The translations under genes were made by a program, and so were the position numbers. Below, piece after piece: positions 1 through 6,995 of a stretch of 12,389 nucleotides of DNA; the first letter of the stretch is position 1, and every line of letters begins with the position of its first letter. Under the pieces are notes generated by a model. That model worked only from the letters and a program-made list of their open reading frames with translations. It was not told where the DNA came from and did no database searches. Location of the stretch: assembly GCA_964387585.1 (NCBI GenBank), contig CAYLWW010000046.1:1-12389 (forward strand), written 5' to 3'. Source of the DNA: CAYLWW01 sp964387585 (GTDB lineage: Bacteria > Pseudomonadota > Alphaproteobacteria > Rickettsiales > Midichloriaceae).

Positions 1-230
1 TAATGCTACTTTTCATAAGGGACATGATATGCAAAAGATAATAGAAGATTCGGGTTACACTTTGCTTTACCTGCCTCCATATTCCATCCTATTTAAATCC
101 CATAGAGAAAAAATGGGCTCAAGCTAAACATATTAGACGTACTAAAAATTGCTCCATTGATGAAATCTTTAATACCTACCTACCATGACTCTTTTATGCT
201 GCTTTAGCTATATATAACTTAATATTTTAG
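1..230 (+). pseudogene. IS630-family transposase, decayed 3' fragment
   Basis: This is the C-terminal end of a DDE transposase of the IS630 (Tc1/mariner-like) group, which cuts and pastes an element at TA dinucleotides. Reading from base 2 gives NATFHKGHDMQKIIEDSG and then LLYLPPYS, which match the second-aspartate region and the PYSPDLNPIE block of the family. After base 85 the frame breaks: seven bases stand where six would encode Pro-Asp. The expected LNPIEKKWAQAKHIRR then continues in the frame of base 93. That frame meets a TGA at 186-188, then reads on as LFYAALAIYNLIF to a TAG at 228-230, so the gene carries at least one frameshift and one nonsense codon. The 5' part lies outside the window. 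The last 12 bases overlap the 3' end of gap on the other strand. The family call is firm from the motifs; the original C-terminus is inferred. Confidence 0.88.
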
Positions 231-1280
231 ATAATTAGATAAATTTATAGCTATATCTAGCATACGATTAGCAAATCCCCATTCATTATCATACCATGCT
301 GCAACGCGACAAAAAGATTTGTTAACTACCCTAGTTTGAGTAGCATCAAAAATAGCGCTATAAGAACTATGATTAAAGTCAACAGAAACTAGCTCTTCGT
401 TATTAATCTTAATGATATTAGGATATTTCTTTGAAGCAGCATTGATAATATCATTAATCTCTTCTTCTGTAGTATCTCTGAGCGATTGAAAGGTCAAATC
501 TATAATAGAAACATTAGGAATAGGAACCCTAATAGCAATACCGTCTATCTTACCAGCTAATTCAGGTATAACCTCACCTATAGACTTAGCAGCACCAGTA
601 GAAGTAGGAATCATAGACATAGCTGCTGCTCTAGAACGACGTTTATCTTTATGTCTAGAATCTAATAGTTGCTGATCATTGGTATAAGCATGAATAGTCG
701 TTAAAAATCCATTAACTATGCCTAAATTATCATTTAATGCTTTTGCTATCGGCGCCAAACAATTAGTCGTACAAGAACCTGCAGATAAAACCCTGCTCTC
801 AGGGCTAAAGTCAGTGATATTTTTATTGGATAAAGCAACTTTCTGTAATGTTAAATCATTAACTCCTAAAATTATTGTATTCTCAACATTCTTACAAGGT
901 GCAGATACTAATACCCAGCTAGCTCCATCTCGGGATAAATGTTTAGCAGCTTGCTCCTTACTATTGAAATTACCGCTACATTCTAGCACCAGATCTACCT
1001 CAAAATCCTTCCAAGGTATATCAGCAGGATTAGAGCAATTTAATAAATTGACTTTATTACCGCTACCATATTCAAAGCAATTGTCACTATAATTAATTTT
1101 CTGATTCCAAACTCCATGAATAGAATCATACTTCAACAAATGTGTTATATCTTCTGCTTTATTTGTACTACTGTTTATAGCTACAATAGGAATGCTTTGA
1201 GCTATATTGAGAGGTAAATCACTATGAGCACGCATTATACAGCGTCCTATTCTACCGAATCCATTAATACCTATTCTCAT
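219..1280 (-). CDS. gap: glyceraldehyde-3-phosphate dehydrogenase, type I
   Basis: This cytosolic enzyme of glycolysis and gluconeogenesis interconverts glyceraldehyde-3-phosphate and 1,3-bisphosphoglycerate with NAD(P). The N-terminal Rossmann motif INGFGRIGR is at residues 5-13 and the active-site SCTTNC at 169-174, with catalytic Cys170. The partner His197 lies in TTIHAYT, RVPIPNVS is near 251-258 and the WYDNEWG block is near the C-terminus. The 353 residues are about 15-20 more than usual, from small insertions (for example residues 149-163) and the tail. The stretch VAINSSTN at 33-40 has Ser where NAD-specific enzymes carry the Asp that binds the adenine ribose, so NADP or dual use is possible; this is inference. 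It starts 25 bases after the maf stop, consistent with an infA-maf-gap operon, with a weak AAGAG before the ATG. Its last codons (LKY-stop) lie antisense to the transposase remnant. Confidence 0.96.
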   Translation of the reverse strand: MRIGINGFGRIGRCIMRAHSDLPLNIAQSIPIVAINSSTNKAEDITHLLKYDSIHGVWNQKINYSDNCFEYGSGNKVNLLNCSNPADIPWKDFEVDLVLECSGNFNSKEQAAKHLSRDGASWVLVSAPCKNVENTIILGVNDLTLQKVALSNKNITDFSPESRVLSAGSCTTNCLAPIAKALNDNLGIVNGFLTTIHAYTNDQQLLDSRHKDKRRSRAAAMSMIPTSTGAAKSIGEVIPELAGKIDGIAIRVPIPNVSIIDLTFQSLRDTTEEEINDIINAASKKYPNIIKINNEELVSVDFNHSSYSAIFDATQTRVVNKSFCRVAAWYDNEWGFANRMLDIAINLSNYLKY

Positions 1281-1305
1281 ATATAAAACTCTTATTTAAT
1301 ACTCA

Positions 1306-1887
1306 TTATAAAGACGATAAATTAGGTTTTAAACCAAGAGAACTCAACAATATATAAGTCTCATATAATGGTAAACCCACTATATTAGAATCAGACCCTC
1401 TAATACATATAATAAAAGCTGATGCCAATCCTTGTAAGCCATAGCCTCCAGCTTTTTGATCCCATTGTTTAGAATCTAAAAAAAGTTGTTTTTCTTCTAT
1501 AGATAATCTTTTAAACTTTACTAAGGATAGAGATGATTTCACTACTTTTTTTTGCTTGTATATACAGCATACTCCAGTGTAAACTCTGTGACGACGTCCA
1601 GAAAGTTTATTTAAGCAAAATTCAGCGTCTTCAACTGTTAGCGCTTTAGGCAAAATTAATCTACCAGTAGCACAAACAGTATCAGCAGCTAAAACTAAAT
1701 CATTAGGAAACTGATTATGTACAGCCTCAGCTTTTTCTATTGCTAGGCGAACAGCAAGCTGTTTAGGCAACTCGTGCTTATGAGGAGTTTCATCAATATC
1801 TGCAGGGCAAATGAGATCAGGAACATATCCTATACGTTTAAGTAACTGCGACCTATGAGGAGATGAAGAAGCTAAAATTAATTTCAT
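1306..1887 (-). CDS. maf: Maf-family nucleoside triphosphate pyrophosphatase
   Basis: Maf proteins hydrolyse non-canonical or methylated nucleoside triphosphates, or dTTP/UTP, to monophosphate and pyrophosphate in the cytosol, and are linked to septum control. The family fold is visible throughout. LASSSPHRSQLL at residues 5-16 is the P-loop-like entry with Arg12. AADT at 67-70 holds the catalytic-type Asp69. LSGRRHRVYTGV at 95-106 and AGGYGLQG at 146-153 follow, then GSDSNIVGLPLYET near 164-177. The length of 193 is normal. ILPKAL in place of the common ILGKP is typical of alphaproteobacterial Maf. The gene follows infA after 73 AT-rich bases and precedes gap by 25, and infA-maf is a familiar alphaproteobacterial pair. 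Two copies of AATAGTATA just upstream resemble -10 boxes on the minus strand, so an extra promoter is possible. Which nucleotide it prefers cannot be told from sequence alone. Confidence 0.94.
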   Translation of the reverse strand: MKLILASSSPHRSQLLKRIGYVPDLICPADIDETPHKHELPKQLAVRLAIEKAEAVHNQFPNDLVLAADTVCATGRLILPKALTVEDAEFCLNKLSGRRHRVYTGVCCIYKQKKVVKSSLSLVKFKRLSIEEKQLFLDSKQWDQKAGGYGLQGLASAFIICIRGSDSNIVGLPLYETYILLSSLGLKPNLSSL

Positions 1888-1894
1888 TAATCAA

Positions 1895-1915
1895 AATAGT
1901 ATATTAAATAGTATA
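1895..1915. repeat. short tandem repeat with -10-like boxes upstream of maf
   Basis: The 9-base unit AATAGTATA occurs twice (1895-1903 and 1907-1915), 12 bases apart, in the infA-maf spacer. On the minus strand each copy reads TATACTATT, which contains TATACT, a 5-of-6 match to a sigma70 -10 box. A transcript starting from the upstream copy would have a leader of about 15 bases before the maf ATG. No matching -35 box is seen, and such words arise easily in AT-rich spacers. Confidence 0.35.
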
Positions 1916-1960
1916 AAATAAATATAAAAAACTTATATAATAATAAATTAAAATTATAAT

Positions 1961-2218
1961 TTATCTATTTTTTTGCTCATTCTCTGCAACAACAAATCCC
2001 GCTTTATGACGATGAGTTACCCTACCCTTACTTAAATCATATGGGGTCATTTCTATAGTTACATCATCACCCACTAACACTCTTATTCGATTTTTTCTCA
2101 TCTTTCCTGATGTATAAGCAATGATCTTATGACCATTTTCTAATTCAACGCGGAAAGTTGCATTAGGTAAAAGTTCTAAGACTTTTCCTTTAAATTCTAA
2201 TAATTCTTCTTTTGACAT
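1961..2218 (-). CDS. infA: translation initiation factor IF-1, with C-terminal tail
   Basis: IF-1 is a single OB-fold protein that occupies the ribosomal A site during initiation, together with IF-2 and IF-3. Residues 1-72 follow the family closely: MSKEELLEFKGKVLELLPNA, then FRVELENGHKIIAYTSGKMR, then the RIRVLVGDDVTIEMTPYDLSKGR core ending in VTHRHK. Standard IF-1 stops at about residue 72; here 13 more residues (AGFVVAENEQKNR) follow before the stop. A clear Shine-Dalgarno, AAGGA, lies 8 bases before the ATG (bases 2227-2231 on the complement), one of the few good ones in the window. A promoter candidate sits 50-80 bases upstream. Downstream are maf and gap in the same direction. The identity is certain; whether the tail matters is unknown. 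Confidence 0.97.
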   Translation of the reverse strand: MSKEELLEFKGKVLELLPNATFRVELENGHKIIAYTSGKMRKNRIRVLVGDDVTIEMTPYDLSKGRVTHRHKAGFVVAENEQKNR

Positions 2219-2268
2219 ATAAAAAATCCTTAATTTATTATTTTTTAACTTTTAGTTTATTTTCTACT

Positions 2269-2297
2269 ATAATAGATTTATTTAATGAACATTGGAA
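2269..2297 (-). promoter_or_regulatory. candidate sigma70 promoter for infA
   Basis: On the minus strand TTCCAA (complement of 2292-2297, a poor 3-of-6 -35) and TATTAT (complement of 2269-2274, a 5-of-6 -10) are exactly 17 bases apart. Transcription would start about 45 bases before the infA ATG. The position in the 184-base spacer upstream of infA supports it. The weak -35 keeps confidence low. I see no GC-rich terminator for the preceding dsbD gene in the rest of this spacer. Confidence 0.4.
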
Positions 2298-2402
2298 CCG
2301 ATAACTAAACTATTAACTCTATTTAAGCAATGATAAAATAAAATACTTAAACATAATTTTAAAAATTTTTACTTTCTTTTTTAAATTCAATTATCAAAAT
2401 AA

Positions 2403-4235
2403 TTATCTTTTAGCATTTTTAAGTGCATTTAATAATTCTTTTTTATCCAAAATCTCAGGTAATATGATACCATTACTAGCATTAGGCCCATATACCACAT
2501 TGAATGGAATACCAAATCTTTTATTCTCGGATAAATAATTACTTACTTCACTAGAACGATTAGTATAATCTGCTTTAACCAAAACCACACCTAATTCATG
2601 CAATGTATTAATAATATCTTGCCTTTTTAAAACTAAAGCTTCATTCACTTTGCAAGTAATGCACCAATCAGCTGTAACATTAACCAAAACTAATTCTTTA
2701 TTAGTGATATAATTTTCTAATTTACCACGATCAAAGTTTATCCAATTGCCTTTAAAAGCAGCAATATGATTACCTTGAGAACTATCATGATTAATTAACA
2801 TTATACATCCAATAAAAGACAACATCACGGCAAGCTTTAATAACCTTGATACTAACCTCTTATAAGCATACTTTTTAAACATCATTTTGATATTTGCTAT
2901 ATTATAACCCATAAAGCTAATTATAGTTAGCAGTATAATAAAGCTAAAAAATATACTCAAAGAATTCAAAAGCAATTGCTGACTTAGTACGTAAGCTAAC
3001 CACATTATAGTTGCAAATAAAGGTAAAGCCAAAAACTTTTTAAAGTATATCATCCATTTACCAGGTTTAGGTAGTATATTTAGTAATTTTGGCTTAAAAG
3101 CTATTAATAAATAAGGCGCTGACATCCCTAAAGCTATAAGCGAATAGATGATAAAAATTGAAATATTATTTTGGCTTAATGCAAAAGTTACAGCTGTAGT
3201 TAAAAATGGAGCGGTGCACGGAGTTGCTAGTAAAGTAAGCAACATACCTGACATAAAACTATTTAAATAAACTGATTTTATATTTAGATTAGATAATTTA
3301 GCGCTAAATTGGAAAGAAAAATTTATATATCCCAGCAAATTTAATATCAACATCCAAATCACTATAATCAAAAGCATAATAAACCTAGGCTCTTGAAAAT
3401 GTATCCCCCAACCTATTGTATTACCTGCAGTTTTTAATAACAATGTAAATATGCATAATACCCAAAATGATACTAGTACCCCTAAACTAATTAAAATAAG
3501 ATTAATGCTTAGATCGATTCTATTTAAACCTGAATATTTTACGAAATGAAGCAGCTTTATCGATATTACCGGTAAAACACAAGGCATAAAATTTAATATT
3601 AAGCCTCCAGCAATAGCCATCAAAATAATTAAAGACCATGATTGCTTTTTTTCAACCTCGATTTCTTTAATATCTTCATTTAATCCTGAGTCGTAACTTA
3701 TGCTTTTATTAAATAGCATACAACTATCACCACAAGCAGAATAATCTAAATCTAATACCAACTTAAATTTTTCTTCTAAATTTTGGGGATAAATCTCAAT
3801 ATCTATATCTGCTTCTTTTTCATATACATTACTTACTATTACTTCTTGATCTATGTCTTCCTTTTTTACAATAAAAGTATTAGGATATTTAATATTAATA
3901 TTTTTAATATTAACGCTATTAGCTTGGTTTAATTTTATGCTTAATGGTAATCCAATGTCGCCTGGATTATTAGTATATACAACCCAACCATTCTCAATTA
4001 ACATATTGAGTTTCATAATGAATTTTAAGTCATTAGAATCTTTATGATCGATAATATTAAAGCCAATTCTAACTGGGCTTGCTTCACCAGAGTTATCATT
4101 AATTTGCCCTACTTTATCTATAATTTCACCTAAAGAGAGTTTAACATGACTAAAGCAAAAAAAAGATATTATTAAAGCAAAATAGTAAAAATATATAAAA
4201 TAACGATTACGACTACTACTGAAGGCCTTAAGCAT
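2403..4235 (-). CDS. DsbD/ScsB-type membrane thiol-disulfide interchange protein
   Basis: This protein carries electrons from cytoplasmic thioredoxin across the inner membrane to periplasmic thiol partners. The three-part DsbD plan is visible. An N-terminal signal or anchor (hydrophobic residues 12-30) is followed by a periplasmic domain to about 197 with the CGDSC pair Cys168/Cys172. A membrane domain of about eight helices (about 200-480) holds the paired cysteines Cys219 in FMPCVLP and Cys340 in ATPCTAPF. A C-terminal periplasmic thioredoxin domain has DWCITC (Cys525/Cys528) and a cis-Pro in GIPF near 577. All six redox cysteines are present, so it should be active. DWCITCKVNE resembles the ScsB branch more than E. 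coli DsbD, so I give no symbol. It follows ruvX by 37 bases. Partners may include cytochrome c maturation or disulfide isomerases; none is encoded here. Confidence 0.9.
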   Translation of the reverse strand: MLKAFSSSRNRYFIYFYYFALIISFFCFSHVKLSLGEIIDKVGQINDNSGEASPVRIGFNIIDHKDSNDLKFIMKLNMLIENGWVVYTNNPGDIGLPLSIKLNQANSVNIKNINIKYPNTFIVKKEDIDQEVIVSNVYEKEADIDIEIYPQNLEEKFKLVLDLDYSACGDSCMLFNKSISYDSGLNEDIKEIEVEKKQSWSLIILMAIAGGLILNFMPCVLPVISIKLLHFVKYSGLNRIDLSINLILISLGVLVSFWVLCIFTLLLKTAGNTIGWGIHFQEPRFIMLLIIVIWMLILNLLGYINFSFQFSAKLSNLNIKSVYLNSFMSGMLLTLLATPCTAPFLTTAVTFALSQNNISIFIIYSLIALGMSAPYLLIAFKPKLLNILPKPGKWMIYFKKFLALPLFATIMWLAYVLSQQLLLNSLSIFFSFIILLTIISFMGYNIANIKMMFKKYAYKRLVSRLLKLAVMLSFIGCIMLINHDSSQGNHIAAFKGNWINFDRGKLENYITNKELVLVNVTADWCITCKVNEALVLKRQDIINTLHELGVVLVKADYTNRSSEVSNYLSENKRFGIPFNVVYGPNASNGIILPEILDKKELLNALKNAKR

Positions 4236-4272
4236 GTGAGTAACTATATTTATCTATAAAAAATTATTTTAA

Positions 4273-4746
4273 TTATACATGATTTAATTGTTTCATTAAA
4301 TCATCTAAAATTATACTAGCTGCCACTTCATTATCTACTTTATTTCTAATTCTTCTAGATACCTTAGCTTCTTTTAAAAGCTTATTAGCTAAAGCTGACG
4401 TTAAGCGCTCATCATAAAAAGTTATATTCAAATCATTAATAGCTAAATCTAAATCTACAGCAAATTGCTTAGCAAATTCCGCTCCTTTGCCTAAGTTTCC
4501 ATTCATCTCAATAGGCAACCCTATCACTGCTCCAATGATCTTATTACTCGATATTATATCCGTTAGTAATTTCATATCTCTTTCCATTGAGCTTCTTTTT
4601 ATAGTAGAGGAAGGTATAGCAAGAGCTGTTACTGAATTGTAAATAGCTATTCCTATAGTTTTACTTCCTACATCAAGACCTATTATTTTATAAAATTTAT
4701 TATTTTTTATTAGTAATAAAAATTGCTTATAATCATTAATTATCAT
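4273..4746 (-). CDS. ruvX: RuvX/YqgF, RNase H-fold Holliday junction resolvase family
   Basis: This is an RNase H-like nuclease family of near-universal bacterial distribution, implicated in Holliday junction resolution and in maturing the 5' end of 16S rRNA. IGLDVGSKTIGIAI at residues 22-35 holds the first acidic residue, Asp25. The VIGLPIEMNG block is at 75-84 and FYDERLTS at 110-117 with Glu113. KVDNEVAASIIL at 136-147 has Asp138 in the last catalytic position, so the acidic triad appears complete. The length of 157 is slightly above the common 135-150 because of about 20 extra N-terminal residues (MIINDYKQFLLLIKN), as in alphaproteobacterial relatives, which supports this start. It begins 7 bases after the MFS stop and leads into the dsbD-like gene, so the three are probably co-transcribed without an obvious functional link. 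Confidence 0.93.
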   Translation of the reverse strand: MIINDYKQFLLLIKNNKFYKIIGLDVGSKTIGIAIYNSVTALAIPSSTIKRSSMERDMKLLTDIISSNKIIGAVIGLPIEMNGNLGKGAEFAKQFAVDLDLAINDLNITFYDERLTSALANKLLKEAKVSRRIRNKVDNEVAASIILDDLMKQLNHV

Positions 4747-4753
4747 TTATTAT

Positions 4754-5998
4754 TCATAGACTTTTTTTATTCATACTTCTTATAGTGCCTATTATTATAG
4801 CCCCTAATATAGAACATAAAGGAATAATAATAAGAGATTTTTGATATGATTCTAAATTATATTCTTTAATGCCATTTAACCCTTCTCCACAGGAAAAGAA
4901 ATTCATTAAGATTCCTATTGAACTATGGAAAAAAGCTCCACCTAACATATTTATGGCATTAAGAAACGCAACAGTTACCCCAAGTAATTTAACTGGCACA
5001 ATTTTAGATCCTATATCAAATATTAATACTTGGTAACAACACATAATACCTATACTACTAAATATAATAGGCAAGTAATCTAAACTTAAGTCTTCTCTAA
5101 GAAAAATTAATTTACAAAATAATATAGCCATACCTAATCCGCAAGCTAATATTACAAAATAATTATTTGAGAATTTTGCAAAAAACGCTAATAATGGTCC
5201 TCCAAAAAGCATACCTATAAAGATGAATGAAGTTAGCTGTGCTGCATTATCTTTAGTTAAACCATAACCCATCATTAAATAGTTAACACCCCATACGTCT
5301 GCAAAACCCTCTAATGAACCAACCATTAATAAATTTGCTGCAGCTAAAAACCAAATAATTCTATAACTTAGAAGCGTTTTAAGATCAAAAAAAGTAATCT
5401 TAGTAATAACTTTTTCTGAAGTTACTTTAGGCTGAGCTAAAAATAAAATAGCTGCCAATCCTATAAAAAATGCAGCAAAAGCAAGGCTTAAAGAAACAGA
5501 TTCGCTACCCAAATTAGTTATTAATAAATTTATAGGTTTACCACCGTAAACAGCACCTAATAATCCGATAGTAAAAGTAAATCCTATCATACGAGCATAA
5601 TACTTTTCATCAAACCATTGAGAAATAATTTTAGAAGTACCCAAAAATCCAACTGCTGAAGTAGCTCCAATTAAAAATCTGGAAAAAAGAGCTAAATACC
5701 AATTATCAGCATAGGTAAATAGTAAAACTGCAATGCTACAAATTATAGCAGAGTAGCCTATAACATAACGTGGCTTATAAGTATCTAACATAATAGCCAT
5801 TGGGATTTGCATTATAGCATAACCATAGTAATAAGCAGAAGCTAATAAACCAAAATTTTTAGCATCAATATGGAATTGCCCCATTATCTGTTGCATCAAT
5901 AAACTTGGCCATAAGCGTAAAGTAAACTGATAAGCAAAAAACGATAAAGGCAATATCCAAATGATAAATGGCTTTAACCCTAAACGAGAATTAAACAT
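4754..5998 (-). CDS. MFS transporter, substrate unknown
   Basis: This 414-residue inner membrane permease of the major facilitator superfamily is built almost entirely of hydrophobic segments, consistent with 12 helices in two halves split by a polar loop near residues 190-205 (QPKVTSEKVITKITFFDL). The loop between helices 2 and 3 carries LDTYKPR at 71-77, a degraded form of MFS motif A, with the Asp kept. An arginine in SRFLIGATSAVGFLGTSK (106-123) matches the helix 4 motif B position. The opening (LPLSFFAYQFTLRLWPSLLM) resembles a group common in intracellular bacteria such as Legionella and Rickettsiales, often loosely labelled sugar-phosphate or amino-acid permeases, but I cannot assign a substrate. 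In an obligate intracellular bacterium it would plausibly import a host metabolite. It heads a likely operon with ruvX and the dsbD-like gene. No Shine-Dalgarno is evident before the ATG. Confidence 0.9.
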   Translation of the reverse strand: MFNSRLGLKPFIIWILPLSFFAYQFTLRLWPSLLMQQIMGQFHIDAKNFGLLASAYYYGYAIMQIPMAIMLDTYKPRYVIGYSAIICSIAVLLFTYADNWYLALFSRFLIGATSAVGFLGTSKIISQWFDEKYYARMIGFTFTIGLLGAVYGGKPINLLITNLGSESVSLSLAFAAFFIGLAAILFLAQPKVTSEKVITKITFFDLKTLLSYRIIWFLAAANLLMVGSLEGFADVWGVNYLMMGYGLTKDNAAQLTSFIFIGMLFGGPLLAFFAKFSNNYFVILACGLGMAILFCKLIFLREDLSLDYLPIIFSSIGIMCCYQVLIFDIGSKIVPVKLLGVTVAFLNAINMLGGAFFHSSIGILMNFFSCGEGLNGIKEYNLESYQKSLIIIPLCSILGAIIIGTIRSMNKKSL

Positions 5999-6098
5999 GA
6001 ACTAAACTTATTTAACAATAATTAATGGAAGCTTTAAAACAGCAATTTTATTTATATTTACTTAAAAAATTTTATGATTACTTAAACTTAATTTATTA

Positions 6099-6749
6099 TC
6101 ATTTAGTAATTCTTCTTAAATCATCTTTTAAAATCACATGGTTAACTACCTTCACTACTCCACTTATATTACTAGTAATAACTAGAGCTTTATCTAATTC
6201 TTCTTTGCTTTGAGCTATACCCAATAGATATACTACACCACGATTAACTTCTATAACATAATTCATAGAGTTAAATTTTTTCTCTAAAAGGAATTTAGTT
6301 CGTATTTGGCTAGCTATCCATTTATCATTAACACCTTCTCCACTCTGTTTTTCACCTACTCTTAACTCATTAATTACTTCTCTTACTCCTTTAACAGACC
6401 AACTTAATTTCACTGCTTCATCAACGTACCTATCTTCGGCAACACTTCCAGTAAGCATCACCCTCCCCTCCATAACACTAACCTTTACCTTGACCAATAT
6501 ATGATTAATGTCATTTGCAACAAATTCTGCTTTAATCTTAGTTAAAATCAATTTGTCATCTATTACATTTCCTAAAGATCTTTCATCTGCCATAACTACT
6601 CCTGTAGTAGCTACTGTTAAAGGTACCAAAATTGCGCATCCAGCATTTGATAATATAACAATAACAATAGGTAAACAAAAAGCTGCTACATTAAATAATT
6701 GAGTAAGCCAAGTTAATTGTCTATAAGACAAAAGATTATTTTTTAACAT
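6099..6749 (-). CDS. dual BON-domain envelope protein, DolP/YraP-like
   Basis: BON domains bind phospholipid, and two-BON lipoproteins such as DolP (YraP) and secreted OsmY protect outer-membrane integrity. Residues 1-38 form a signal peptide with a hydrophobic core (19-35) ending SNAGC, so Cys38 is the probable lipidation site. The -3 residue is Asn rather than the usual Leu, so the lipobox is imperfect. After it, ATTGVVMADERSLGNVIDDK (47-66) closely follows the DolP linker, in which an RS-x-G-x-x-(I/V)DD segment leads into the first BON. BON1 covers about 64-133 with VMLTGSV, and BON2 about 140-209 with VVYLLGIA and GVVKVVNHV. The length of 216 is near DolP's 191 plus a longer N-terminus. 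No Shine-Dalgarno is visible; a TATAAT 27 bases upstream suggests its own promoter. The class is firm; outer-membrane location is inferred. Confidence 0.85.
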   Translation of the reverse strand: MLKNNLLSYRQLTWLTQLFNVAAFCLPIVIVILSNAGCAILVPLTVATTGVVMADERSLGNVIDDKLILTKIKAEFVANDINHILVKVKVSVMEGRVMLTGSVAEDRYVDEAVKLSWSVKGVREVINELRVGEKQSGEGVNDKWIASQIRTKFLLEKKFNSMNYVIEVNRGVVYLLGIAQSKEELDKALVITSNISGVVKVVNHVILKDDLRRITK

Positions 6750-6775
6750 CGTTATAATGACTTAATGAAAAATTA

Positions 6776-6781
6776 ATTATA
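6776..6781 (-). promoter_or_regulatory. candidate -10 box for the BON gene
   Basis: The complement reads a perfect TATAAT, placing a start site about 20 bases before the BON-gene ATG at 6749. No convincing -35 is found 16-18 bases upstream (the best is TTATAT). The element is plausible given the 246-base spacer and same-direction gene, but AT-rich sequence makes chance matches common. Confidence 0.4.
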
Positions 6782-6867
6782 CTAGAAGTTAACAGAAAAT
6801 ATAATAACTTAAAAGAATTTCTTAGAAATTAAATTTTGTTAAATAATTTAAATAAATTGATTAGCAA

Positions 6868-6901
6868 AAACACTGGCATCACAATTAGTGAGTTAGTGTT
6901 T
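6868..6901. terminator. two-part hairpin, possible terminator of the hydrolase gene
   Basis: The outer arms AAACACTGGC (6868-6877) and GTTAGTGTTT (6892-6901) pair over 10 positions, two of them G-U if transcribed from the plus strand. An inner TCAC/GTGA stem (6879-6882 with 6888-6891) is stacked on a five-base AATTA loop, leaving one bulged A. On the minus strand the hairpin lies about 95 bases past the hydrolase stop and its descending arm runs into TTTTT, as in a factor-independent terminator. On the plus strand the pairing is better, but the following T tract (6906-6910) is separated by AAAA. It could instead be an operator or a relic palindromic element. Confidence 0.4.
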
Positions 6902-6995
6902 AAAATTTTTGTTAATTGTTCGATTAAGTCAAATAATATAAAATTTTTAGCTAAAATCAACTTTTATAATATTAACAAAAGTATAAAATATTTTA

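Noticed and set aside
186..188. TGA read as tryptophan (alternative genetic code)
   Set aside because: Reading it as Trp would continue the transposase frame, but fliP ends at a TGA with a normal C-terminus, Trp is written TGG in the genes, and the transposase is already frameshifted.
718..1092. Plus-strand open frame of 124 codons inside gap
   Set aside because: It lies wholly antisense to the conserved catalytic core of gap, has no recognisable motif and no ribosome binding site; low stop density there follows from the codon use of the real gene.
6025..6213. Plus-strand open frame of 62 codons near the 3' end of the BON gene
   Set aside because: Half of it overlaps the BON gene antisense, the rest is low-complexity A/T, and the Leu/Tyr-rich product resembles nothing known.
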